Part shown: piece by piece, positions 6,977 through 13,275 of the stretch
Layout: every line of letters starts with the position of its first letter
How positions within the stretch are numbered: the stretch's first letter is position 1
Origin: a virus
Length of the DNA stretch: 40,938 nucleotides
IMG/VR virus record: IMGVR_UViG_3300037193_000214
Span: 1 to 40,938 of that record
Direction: 5' to 3' (one strand)
Notes under the pieces: generated by a model
The model's database searches: none
What the model was told of the DNA's origin: nothing
The model's input: only the letters and a program-made list of their open reading frames with translations
Translations under genes and position numbers: made by a program

Positions 6977-7157
6977 CACACCCGAATACACCCTGTTAAC
7001 CAAGGTGCGGGATACGCTGCATATCTTGCCCACGGAACTTAACAGCATCGCTTTGGCGGCGGCGCTCGGTGAGGGTTTCGTTAGGTATGATGGCGAATAC
7101 ATTGTGCTAACTGACGCCGGATTTGATAGGATCGACCAAATCGAGGATAGGGGTTAG
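6960..7157 (+). CDS. Hypothetical 65-residue protein
   Basis: Unrecognised, overlapping the last 17 bases of the Spo11-like gene, with AGGAAC as ribosome binding site. The sequence reads like a small winged-helix fold: helices then a beta hairpin (VRYDGEYIVLTDAGFDRI). A DNA-binding role is only a guess. Confidence 0.6.
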   Translation: MAPRINTPEYTLLTKVRDTLHILPTELNSIALAAALGEGFVRYDGEYIVLTDAGFDRIDQIEDRG

Positions 7158-7159
7158 CT

Positions 7160-7711
7160 ATGGGCTATTACGGTAACGTGCCGAAGGTGGGGGAAAAGAC
7201 CCGCCTTACAAAAGATGAACTTGTTACTATGCTCAATCGCGAGATTGAGTTCGGGGGTGATCGGTACGCGACCCAAGAACGGCGTATTGCTGAACTTCAA
7301 AAGTGGCGTACCGAGTTGCAAGAGACTAACAACCGCATGCTTGAACGGGCGCGAGCGGCTGACCGCGACCGAACGGATATGGCGGCGATGTTGGAAACGG
7401 CCCTTGATGAGCTTGCCGAGGTTAAGGGCGAACGCGAGCGCGATATCATCCTACACCTTGAGCAGCAGACTTGGGCCCGTATCGAGTTGAACAAGGCTAC
7501 CGAGGCGCGTGACTATTGGATACGCGAGGCGACAACTTGGGCTAAAACATTTGCCAAACTACGGCAGAACGTCGAACGGTATGAAGCTCAAATGAACGTT
7601 TGGGTTGATAACATGAAGGCGTTCGCAAGAGGCGGTATCATTATCGATCTTATCGTGTGCGGTCTTGCCTTTCTGGTAATCGCGGGCGTCGTGCCCCCGG
7701 TGTTTCGATGA
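7160..7711 (+). CDS. Coiled-coil protein with C-terminal membrane anchor
   Basis: A 183-residue protein: long charged helices with heptad character (about residues 17-145, rich in Glu, Arg, Leu) followed by one hydrophobic segment near the C-terminus (GGIIIDLIVCGLAFLVIAGV) and a short tail. The topology suggests a tail-anchored inner-membrane protein with a cytoplasmic coiled coil. It lies between the Spo11-like and VRR-NUC genes; the stop overlaps the VRR-NUC start. Role unknown: membrane tethering of the replication or recombination machinery, or superinfection exclusion, are possibilities. Confidence 0.65.
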   Translation: MGYYGNVPKVGEKTRLTKDELVTMLNREIEFGGDRYATQERRIAELQKWRTELQETNNRMLERARAADRDRTDMAAMLETALDELAEVKGERERDIILHLEQQTWARIELNKATEARDYWIREATTWAKTFAKLRQNVERYEAQMNVWVDNMKAFARGGIIIDLIVCGLAFLVIAGVVPPVFR

Positions 7712-8196
7712 AACCAGAACAACTAGCCGGGGAAAGCGAGCATTCGCACCAAGTTGCCTTGTTCGCATGGGCGGCGCTCAATGTGGGCAATGATCCCCGG
7801 CTATCGCTCATGTTCGCCATCCCCAACGGGGGCGGGCGCGGTAACGACCGGCGCACGGCGATGATACGCGGCGCGGCGCTCAAAGCTGAGGGCGTAAAGC
7901 CCGGCGTGGTTGATATATTCTTGCCGGTCCCTGCCCCTACTGATCATCGCGACAAGGCATATCATTACCTTGCTCAGCACTGGTATCACGGCCTGTTCAT
8001 CGAAATGAAGAAGCCAGCGGCTAAACTCAAGCGCGGGCCGAATGGTCCCGGCCCATGGGATTACGGCGGCGTTGATCCTGACCAAAAAGTGTTCCTAGAC
8101 GCCATGGTTGAACAAGGTTACAAATGTGTTGTCTGTTACTCGTGGATTGAGGCAGCAAATCAAATCAAACTTTACCTAACCGGGAGCGGACTATGA
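7708..8196 (+). CDS. VRR-NUC domain nuclease
   Basis: A 162-residue single-domain protein of the VRR-NUC (PD-(D/E)xK) type, a family that includes phage and FAN1-type structure-specific nucleases. Visible landmarks: ESEHSHQVALFAWA with the N-terminal Glu, FAIPNGGGRG, then GVKPGVVDIFLPV (catalytic Asp) and GLFIEMKKP (catalytic E-x-K), and a C-terminal helix-strand (VFLDAMVEQGYKCVVCYSW). Length is typical for stand-alone VRR-NUC. It overlaps genes on both sides (ATGA-type) and is likely a partner in replication-intermediate or junction processing with the Spo11-like protein two genes upstream. Confidence 0.8.
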   Translation: MKPEQLAGESEHSHQVALFAWAALNVGNDPRLSLMFAIPNGGGRGNDRRTAMIRGAALKAEGVKPGVVDIFLPVPAPTDHRDKAYHYLAQHWYHGLFIEMKKPAAKLKRGPNGPGPWDYGGVDPDQKVFLDAMVEQGYKCVVCYSWIEAANQIKLYLTGSGL

Positions 8197-8684
8197 GCGA
8201 CGAAAAAGTTGAACGCCTTACTAACAAGGGTATCGTGTCGGCATTGGCTGCCCTTACTGGTCAATTCGGTAAGGAAGAACCTGATATGAAGGTTCTAAGT
8301 GAAAGCCTTACCATTCTTGTCGGTGGTGCGCTTATCGATCTGCGTACCATCGCCAACGCCGTCGAAAAGCTGTCTAATTTTAAGCTGGAACGCGTTGGCG
8401 ATATCGTGCTGGGTACTACCGAGCATATCGAAGGGCTGGACCTTACCCCCGAAGAAATCGAAACCATCGAAGCGTTGCGGCGCGGCGATATCCGCACGGT
8501 ATCCACCAGCGACCCGGATGCGCGCGAACGCCGGGCTATCCAACTTTATCGGAACCATGTTGCGCGGGAACGCGAACGCGGCGTTACATTGGACCTTGTG
8601 CCATGGGCTCAGATGCCCGAAAATCACAAGAACCTGTGGCGGCATGAAGCGGAACTTGACCCCAGTAACACGGTCGAAACTTAA
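8193..8684 (+). CDS. Hypothetical 163-residue helical protein
   Basis: Unrecognised, mostly helical and acidic. GGGAGCGGA precedes the ATG, which overlaps the VRR-NUC stop. The segment LTPEEIETIEALRRGDIRTV resembles a short helix-turn-helix but is not convincing. Last gene before the promoter at 8688. Confidence 0.6.
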   Translation: MSDEKVERLTNKGIVSALAALTGQFGKEEPDMKVLSESLTILVGGALIDLRTIANAVEKLSNFKLERVGDIVLGTTEHIEGLDLTPEEIETIEALRRGDIRTVSTSDPDARERRAIQLYRNHVARERERGVTLDLVPWAQMPENHKNLWRHEAELDPSNTVET

Positions 8685-8687
8685 GGG

Positions 8688-8726
8688 TTGACACTCTAAA
8701 CCGCATGCCCTATAACTGTTGCAACA
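8688..8726 (+). promoter_or_regulatory. Strong consensus sigma70 promoter with palindrome
   Basis: TTGACA (8688-8693), 17-base spacer, TATAAC (8711-8716): the best promoter match in the window. The perfect palindrome TGTTGCAACA (8717-8726) covers the expected transcription start, a typical operator position. The gene downstream starts at 8743. Confidence 0.75.
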
Positions 8727-8742
8727 AAACGGAGATAGACCC

Positions 8743-8991
8743 ATGCGTAACGGTTCGGTTCACGGCACGACACTTACTAACGGCAAGTTCAATTCGCGGG
8801 CGGTAATCGCCTTCCACCTTGCTTCGGCCACGTCTTGCCTCAATCATTGCACGAAGGGCCTTGCTGGCGTCCTTTACCGGACCCATCACGAAAAGCAGTG
8901 CATGCGCAACGCCATTGCCGCTGCGCGGGCCGCTCGCTTGTCCTGCGGCATTTACAAGCCCGGTGACTTCCACCCCGCGCGTCTCGTATAA
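8743..8991 (+). CDS. Hypothetical 82-residue protein behind strong promoter
   Basis: Unrecognised. GGAG at 8731 precedes the ATG. Composition is basic with four Cys and several His residues (CLNHC, HHEKQC), conceivably a metal site. An antisense ORF covers the same bases, but promoter and ribosome binding site favour this strand. Followed by a structured non-coding stretch. Confidence 0.5.
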   Translation: MRNGSVHGTTLTNGKFNSRAVIAFHLASATSCLNHCTKGLAGVLYRTHHEKQCMRNAIAAARAARLSCGIYKPGDFHPARLV

Positions 8992-9144
8992 GGATTGTGG
9001 GCAAGCCGGAAGTTGGTTACTGTCGTCATGTTGGCGACTAGGAAGGGCTCATAACCCAAATCCGAATGGCGCTACCGGGTAAGCAGCGAAACCATTCCGA
9101 ACCTGCTTACCCGGAACTAATTCAAGCGGTGAAAGGACTACCAA
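8992..9144 (+). other. Structured non-coding region, candidate RNA
   Basis: 153 bases without a convincing gene. Pairings seen: GGATT..GGG (8992-9001) with CCC..AATCC (9055-9063), enclosing a 6-bp hairpin GTCGTC/GGCGAC and the 13-mer GGGCTCATAACCC, which equals an initiator-tRNA anticodon arm. Then a perfect 12-bp stem CCGGGTAAGCAG / CTGCTTACCCGG (9075-9086, 9103-9114). There is no canonical T arm, so it is not called a tRNA. It may be a 5' leader, small RNA or protein-binding site; the ribosome binding site of the next gene lies just after it. Confidence 0.4.
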
Positions 9145-9411
9145 ATGGCGATTAATCGCGAAACTTATATGCAATTGTTTGATGCCCACGTAAGGGATAT
9201 CAACACGAATGGCGAGGCTATCGAGGCTAGCCATGTTGAGATTGCTCAACTGGAAATCCAGTTGGAAGCGGAAAAGAACCGGCTGACTGCCCTACGCGAA
9301 AGCCGTAGGTCGCAGTTTATCCAACTTAAGGGCGTGCGCGAGATTATTCGCAAGCTTGAGGATACCGAGCGGGCGGCGTTGCGCGCGATTGAGGATGAGG
9401 CGACGGAATGA
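9145..9411 (+). CDS. Small coiled-coil protein
   Basis: An 88-residue, almost entirely helical protein with a heptad pattern from about residue 28 to the end (VEIAQLEIQLEAEKNRLTAL). AAAGG lies 8 bases before the ATG. Unrecognised; the stop overlaps the next start (ATGA). Confidence 0.65.
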   Translation: MAINRETYMQLFDAHVRDINTNGEAIEASHVEIAQLEIQLEAEKNRLTALRESRRSQFIQLKGVREIIRKLEDTERAALRAIEDEATE

Positions 9412-9659
9412 CCTTCAAGCCGCACAACCACTTGCTCCACGTTGGTAGCTGGCCCAGTTCGCCCCTGCGGCAGTTTCGGGCGTTGTCTCTGTCCGGTAAC
9501 AACTATGTTGCGCTAAACTTTGCGCAGCAGGACGTATCTGACCGGATCATTCACGGCAATATCAAGAACCTGTACTGGTTCCTTGACTGTTGTCAGGTCA
9601 AGTTTGACCTGTCCGCCAAGGTTCATACCATGTTTGTTGGCGGGGGCCTAATCCATTGA
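9408..9659 (+). CDS. Hypothetical 83-residue protein
   Basis: Unrecognised alpha/beta protein with ATGA coupling to the coiled-coil gene upstream. Contains SLSGNNYVALNFAQQ and a Cys pair (FLDCCQ). Confidence 0.6.
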   Translation: MTFKPHNHLLHVGSWPSSPLRQFRALSLSGNNYVALNFAQQDVSDRIIHGNIKNLYWFLDCCQVKFDLSAKVHTMFVGGGLIH

Positions 9660-9661
9660 GC

Positions 9662-10015
9662 ATGTCCTATGCCGAATACCGGGACAATGCCATTCGCTGG
9701 TATCAGCTTGGCGGGCCCAAATATGTTAGGCGTTCGGTAATTAACAATACCGGATTGTCCCGGCAGGTTCGCCGCGCCCATGAACGGGAATTTGACAAGG
9801 TGCCTTTGTCCGAGCGGCTATTAGCTCGCCTGTCAACCCTTTACTCCGGTCAAGGACTATTCATGCAACGCGGACGGCCACTCTTTGCGGGTTGGCCTAA
9901 CGAGGTAAGGATACCAACCCGTGACTATAACAAACGTTATGCGTCCCTGTTCCCGGTGCTACCGGATGCGACAGACGATCAAGGACGGAATGGGCCGGGT
10001 ATTTCAGCGAGCTAG
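9662..10015 (+). CDS. Hypothetical 117-residue basic protein
   Basis: Unrecognised, basic, with many Arg and aromatic residues (YVRRSVINNTGLSRQVRRAH). The ATG at 9662 is favoured over the TTG at 9656; the ribosome binding site is weak, so coupling to the preceding gene is likely. Confidence 0.55.
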   Translation: MSYAEYRDNAIRWYQLGGPKYVRRSVINNTGLSRQVRRAHEREFDKVPLSERLLARLSTLYSGQGLFMQRGRPLFAGWPNEVRIPTRDYNKRYASLFPVLPDATDDQGRNGPGISAS

Positions 10016-10253
10016 CACTCATACTGAGTATACCCTTGACTATGGTGCTGTTGTCACTGTTGCCAATGAAACCCATAAGGTTGTTGGTGTGGTGCGGCAG
10101 GCATGGGGTACGCCGGATTTATACGGGCGCGAGGTATACGCGGCAGGCGGGCGATTGATTGATGTTGAAACAACCAAGACGCTTGCCAAGTTCACCCGGT
10201 CGCGGCGTGTCTACATTCCGGGCCAAATGGGTAACACGTCGCCTACAACCTAA
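9990..10253 (+). CDS. Hypothetical 87-residue beta-rich protein
   Basis: Unrecognised small beta protein (VVTVANETHKVVGVVRQAWG). AAGGA at 9981-9985 precedes the ATG at 9990; an ATG at 9966 is in frame. It overlaps the preceding gene by 26 bases. Confidence 0.55.
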   Translation: MGRVFQRASTHTEYTLDYGAVVTVANETHKVVGVVRQAWGTPDLYGREVYAAGGRLIDVETTKTLAKFTRSRRVYIPGQMGNTSPTT

Positions 10254-10452
10254 ACCCTACCATCCCGGCAAGTGGCAGGACGAATGGACGCCCCAGCACG
10301 GCAAGATGCTGACCCATATCGGGCTCGCCATTAAAGCCGGGTGCGAAGTCTCGGTAACGTTTCGTAAACCTACCGAAGCGGATAACATTGCGGACGCGGC
10401 AGAAATAGGCGAGGTTTCCATAACAGGGATCATCCCAGCGAGGAAACGATAG
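10207..10452 (+). CDS. Hypothetical protein, start uncertain
   Basis: Unrecognised, about 81 residues if the GTG at 10207 is used; ATGs at 10162 and 10306 are alternatives and none has a good ribosome binding site. The conserved-looking part is YHPGKWQDEWTPQHGKMLTH followed by a beta-rich end. It overlaps the preceding gene for any start before 10253. Confidence 0.45.
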   Translation: MSTFRAKWVTRRLQPKPYHPGKWQDEWTPQHGKMLTHIGLAIKAGCEVSVTFRKPTEADNIADAAEIGEVSITGIIPARKR

Positions 10453-10653
10453 ATGAATATGACTTGGATTATTACCGCTGCCTTTATCGTGGTTGCTTCC
10501 GTAATGGCCGTAACGATGCTGGAAAGCTATGCTAACCGGGTGACACAAGAAGCTCGATCTTGCGGCGATTTTGACAGCATCATGGGGCCGCTGCTCGATA
10601 ATGCGGGCATGACGTACCCCGAGGGCCACGCCTGCGCAAAGTACATTGACTGA
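10453..10653 (+). CDS. Small single-pass membrane protein
   Basis: A 66-residue protein with one N-terminal hydrophobic helix (MTWIITAAFIVVASVMAVTM) and a short soluble part with two Cys. GAGGAAAC precedes the ATG. Topology suggests an inner-membrane protein with a small periplasmic or cytoplasmic tail. It is the last gene before the late region; function unknown. Confidence 0.6.
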   Translation: MNMTWIITAAFIVVASVMAVTMLESYANRVTQEARSCGDFDSIMGPLLDNAGMTYPEGHACAKYID

Positions 10654-10675
10654 CGCCCCGACCCGTGCCTATGGT
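10646..10675 (+). promoter_or_regulatory. Promoter-like sequence at early/late junction
   Basis: TTGACT (10646-10651), 18-base spacer, TATGGT (10670-10675), the same -10 as at 2615. It overlaps the end of the small membrane protein gene and lies about 80 bases before the first late gene. Between them are GCGGG/CCCGC arms and ACCTG-TGGG-CAGGT (10735-10748), the latter containing one copy of the octamer TGTGGGCA. Confidence 0.5.
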
Positions 10676-10754
10676 GGCGCATCCTTAATGCGACGTGCGG
10701 GGCTAACCCGCCGCAACGGCTCCCGAATAGCCGCACCTGTGGGCAGGTTGGAAT

Positions 10755-12011
10755 ATGGTCAAGCGGTCATCGTACCGTCTAGGGCGTCGGCTCAAGTCAG
10801 GCCGTAAGGCTCGCCTAGATTACATCACCTACCTAAACTCTGATGGTATGCCTACGCGTCAGCGCGAGGCGGTAGACCCTGATGCCCCTGTGTTGCGCCG
10901 GTTGGCTGCTCGAATGGCGTTGGGTGGTCTTGTGTCAGCGGTTGTAAAGGTTGAACAGTTCCTTGCGTTTACCGGGGCGCTGGGTGGCGAGTTTCGCGCT
11001 AACATATTTCCGCCTGTTACTATTGTCGCGGATATCATGGCCGGGGGAGCCATGGCGGCTAAGTTGGGCGGTATCCCCAAGCAGATTAAAGCCCGCATGG
11101 ATGCTGGCGGCGCTATGCTCGCGGACATTGCTGGGCTTGCGCAAATCGAGCTTATGGCGACGATGGCGGGCGGTGGTGCCATGCGCGCGGAGCTTGGCCC
11201 TAAAGAATTGGGCGCGGTTATGTCTGGCGGCGGCACCATGTCCATGTCGGGTGCTTTGCGTCGGCGGCTAAGGGCTACCATGGCGCTTGGTGGTGATGTT
11301 ACCGCTGACCTTGTTCGCACTGTCCATATTGGGGCGGACATGTCTGGGGGCGGTGCTGCGGAAGCCGGAATAGCTCAGCCCCCGGCAGGGCTTAGTTTTG
11401 TTGGTGCTGGCGCTATAGCGGGGGGTAGCGGTGACGTAAGTGTTAGCGCTCACGCTAACACTCAAGTTGGTGATTTGCTGGTAGTGGTTATTGCTAGTAA
11501 CGGCACTGCGGCTAACACACCTTCTGGGTGGAGCCAACCAACAAGTACGGGCATAAGTAATACTCCCGGGCATATCCGATATAAAACTCGTGTAGCTACC
11601 GAGGCCGGTTCTGGTGGTACAAATACAGTCTTGTTGGCCGATGCTGGCACCTATCAGATAGCACAAATTCTTACCCTTCGTAATGCGGGTGCATTGCGGG
11701 ATGGTGGCCGGGATTTCGCGGCAGGTGCGGGGACTACCTTCCCTCTAACTAGTTATACTCCCGCGACGACTTTGGGTGAGCTTGCTGTAACGGCATACGC
11801 TAGTCCAAATAACACAGGCACAATAAGCCTTACCGCTAATGCTAACTATGATAATGAGACTATAACAGGTCAATTGACCAACGCGTCATTGTCTTTGGCC
11901 GTAGCAGTTAGCAAAGCTAATAGCACTGGTAGCTTCGCAGCACCAAGCGCTTCCTGTGTTAACAGCGTTTCTAATCGGCTTTACGAAAGCGTACTTGTTG
12001 CTGCCCCATAA
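10755..12011 (+). CDS. Repeat-rich putative adhesin / tail-associated protein
   Basis: A 418-residue protein. After a basic N-terminus, residues about 45-205 are some eight repeats of roughly 20 residues with the core M-x-G-G-G/A-x-M-x-A (for example TMAGGGAMRAELG, VMSGGGTMSM). From about 210 a Thr/Ser/Asn-rich beta domain follows (VGDLLVVVIASNG, then PSGWSQPT). Both repeat and C-terminal domain recur at the C-terminus of the tail tip protein at 31156-35349, so this is probably a receptor-binding or adhesion protein of the virion. It opens the late region behind the promoter at 10646. The location far from the tail genes is odd. Confidence 0.55.
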   Translation: MVKRSSYRLGRRLKSGRKARLDYITYLNSDGMPTRQREAVDPDAPVLRRLAARMALGGLVSAVVKVEQFLAFTGALGGEFRANIFPPVTIVADIMAGGAMAAKLGGIPKQIKARMDAGGAMLADIAGLAQIELMATMAGGGAMRAELGPKELGAVMSGGGTMSMSGALRRRLRATMALGGDVTADLVRTVHIGADMSGGGAAEAGIAQPPAGLSFVGAGAIAGGSGDVSVSAHANTQVGDLLVVVIASNGTAANTPSGWSQPTSTGISNTPGHIRYKTRVATEAGSGGTNTVLLADAGTYQIAQILTLRNAGALRDGGRDFAAGAGTTFPLTSYTPATTLGELAVTAYASPNNTGTISLTANANYDNETITGQLTNASLSLAVAVSKANSTGSFAAPSASCVNSVSNRLYESVLVAAP

Positions 12012-12037
12012 CACCTAAAACCAACGGAGAGACTATC

Positions 12038-12433
12038 ATGGCTTCTGAACTTTCTAACTACCTTGCCAACGCCATCCTCAACTATCTGGACGGTGATGCG
12101 ATGCCCACGGCACCGACTGACGTTTATGTTGCTCTGTTCAACGGCGACCCTACCGCGTCCGGCTCGGGTGGCACCGAAGTTACCACCACTATCCGCGTTG
12201 CGGGCCGTTTGGCCGTAACTTGGAGTGCGGTTGCTTCGCGGGCTTGCTCCAACTCTGCTGATATCGACTTCGGTACGGCGGCGGGCGGTGCAACGGTTAC
12301 ACATGCGGCCCTGTTTGACGCGGCGAGCGCGGGCAATATGCTTGCATGGTCCGCGCTCGATACAACCCGCGTGGTTGTGGCCGGTGACCCGGTGGTCATT
12401 CCGACCGGGGACTTGTCGGTCAACTTTAATTAA
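12038..12433 (+). CDS. Conserved small tail-type phage protein
   Basis: A 131-residue protein of a type common beside phage tail-fibre genes: helical N-terminus, then VALFNGDPTASGSGGTEV, an AGR-AVT strand and a beta-rich jelly-roll-like body ending in a Asp/Leu/Ser/Val strand. Similar proteins are annotated as minor tail or Gp80-like tail proteins; that label is from memory of the pattern. GGAGAG precedes the ATG. It pairs with the adhesin-like gene immediately upstream. Confidence 0.55.
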   Translation: MASELSNYLANAILNYLDGDAMPTAPTDVYVALFNGDPTASGSGGTEVTTTIRVAGRLAVTWSAVASRACSNSADIDFGTAAGGATVTHAALFDAASAGNMLAWSALDTTRVVVAGDPVVIPTGDLSVNFN

Positions 12434-12434
12434 C

Positions 12435-12482
12435 GGTATTTCGCCAATACCTGTTGACGTATCCCGCAAGGGGTGATTAGTT
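12435..12482 (+). promoter_or_regulatory. Possible promoter with adjacent inverted repeat
   Basis: GGTATT / AATACC (12435-12440, 12446-12451) is a 6-bp inverted repeat directly before TTGACG (12454-12459); 17 bases on stands TTAGTT (12477-12482), a poor -10. The 12 bases ATACCTGTTGAC (12447-12458) are identical to 2585-2596 at the promoter there, in the same register. Confidence 0.4.
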
Positions 12483-12508
12483 GGGGTCAGCTTAACGGCT
12501 GGCCCCAA
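12481..12508 (+). terminator. Strong stem-loop before the 12536 gene
   Basis: An 11-bp stem, TTGGGGTCAGC / GCTGGCCCCAA (one U-G pair), with a 6-base loop. Only ACTCTTT follows, so termination may be partial; it may instead be the 5' leader of the next mRNA. Its arms resemble those of the terminator at 13187 (GGGGTCA / TGGCCCC), so the two hairpins bracket one gene. Confidence 0.45.
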
Positions 12509-12535
12509 ACTCTTTGCGAAAGGATGCAAAACCAA

Positions 12536-13150
12536 ATGGCCAAGTTTGCACTGACTGCTTCCATGACTACCCTGCTCGCCGGTATCGCTGCCGGTACGAC
12601 TACCCACGTCGCTAAGTCGGCTGATGTGGATGCCCTCGCCAAGGAAGGCTATCTCGAAGTCAATCCGGCCATGCTGGACGCCAATGGCAATGCCGCTGTT
12701 CGCCTGACCGAGAAGGGCACCGCTTCCGTCCCCACTTCCGGCGCTGGTTCCGATACCCCGGCACCCGAAACCAAGCCCGTTCTTTTCGCCATCGCGGCCA
12801 ATGTCGAACTGCCCGCGATCCAGCGTAGCGGCAACACCAAGCCGCGTCCGAGCAAGTACCCGCTCAAGGATATTCCGCTGGGCGGCGCTATCTTCATTCC
12901 CGCCGAGGAAGGCAAGGACGCCAAGAAAATGTCCAAGCAGTTCGGCAGCATGGTCGCGGACTTCAACAAGGACAATACCGACAAGTACCTGACGACCCGG
13001 TATGTTCCGGACGGCAAGGCCAGCGGTTTTGCCCTGCCGGACAACCCCGACGCGTTCGCCGGCAAGGCCGGTATCGGCATCTACTCGCGCCCGGTCTCCG
13101 AACGCAAGGAACGCAAGAAGGCCGCACCCGCTACCGGCGCTGCTGCTTAA
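12536..13150 (+). CDS. Abundant-type phage protein of unknown function
   Basis: A 204-residue protein. N-terminal part (about 1-50) looks like a small alpha/beta unit; a Pro/Thr/Ala-rich linker follows; the second half (PLKDIPLGGAIFIPAEEGKD, then KYLTTRYV and GIGIYSRP) matches a small domain seen in many phage proteins, where a Y-P-x-x-x-x-x-G-x-x-F motif precedes F-x-T-R. Codon choice is strongly biased (nearly all Lys AAG, mostly C-ending codons), like the capsid gene, implying high expression. It is flanked by a promoter-like sequence and hairpins, so it looks independently expressed. ATG 12524 is an alternative start. Confidence 0.6.
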   Translation: MAKFALTASMTTLLAGIAAGTTTHVAKSADVDALAKEGYLEVNPAMLDANGNAAVRLTEKGTASVPTSGAGSDTPAPETKPVLFAIAANVELPAIQRSGNTKPRPSKYPLKDIPLGGAIFIPAEEGKDAKKMSKQFGSMVADFNKDNTDKYLTTRYVPDGKASGFALPDNPDAFAGKAGIGIYSRPVSERKERKKAAPATGAAA

Positions 13151-13186
13151 TTCTAGTCGGGGCGTAAGCCCTGCCTAGTGGCCCGA

Positions 13187-13223
13187 GGGGTCAACCGTTA
13201 GCGCGGTTGGCCCCTTTGCTTTT
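13187..13223 (+). terminator. Intrinsic terminator
   Basis: An 11-bp stem GGGGTCAACCG / CGGTTGGCCCC (13187-13197, 13204-13214, one U-G pair), 6-base loop, then TTTGCTTTT. A small GGGC-GTAA-GCCC hairpin with a GNRA-type loop precedes it at 13160-13171. It ends transcription of the 12536-13150 gene and separates it from the lysis cassette. Confidence 0.75.
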
Positions 13224-13275
13224 CCCGGCTTGCCGGTGTATCGTCACCCGGAAATCAACCCATGGTGACGCTCAA

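Noticed and set aside
8710-8973. Minus-strand ORF of 87 codons
   Set aside because: A consensus promoter, GGAG site and ATG on the plus strand fit the 8743-8991 gene better.
9046-9058. Initiator tRNA-Met (CAT anticodon arm)
   Set aside because: The anticodon arm matches, but T arm, full acceptor stem and correct D stem are missing, so no functional tRNA is called.
2585-12458. The shared 12-mer ATACCTGTTGAC at 2585 and 12447 as an independent repeat family
   Set aside because: Chance 12-mer pairs are expected in a sequence of this size; only its position at two promoter-like sites makes it worth noting.
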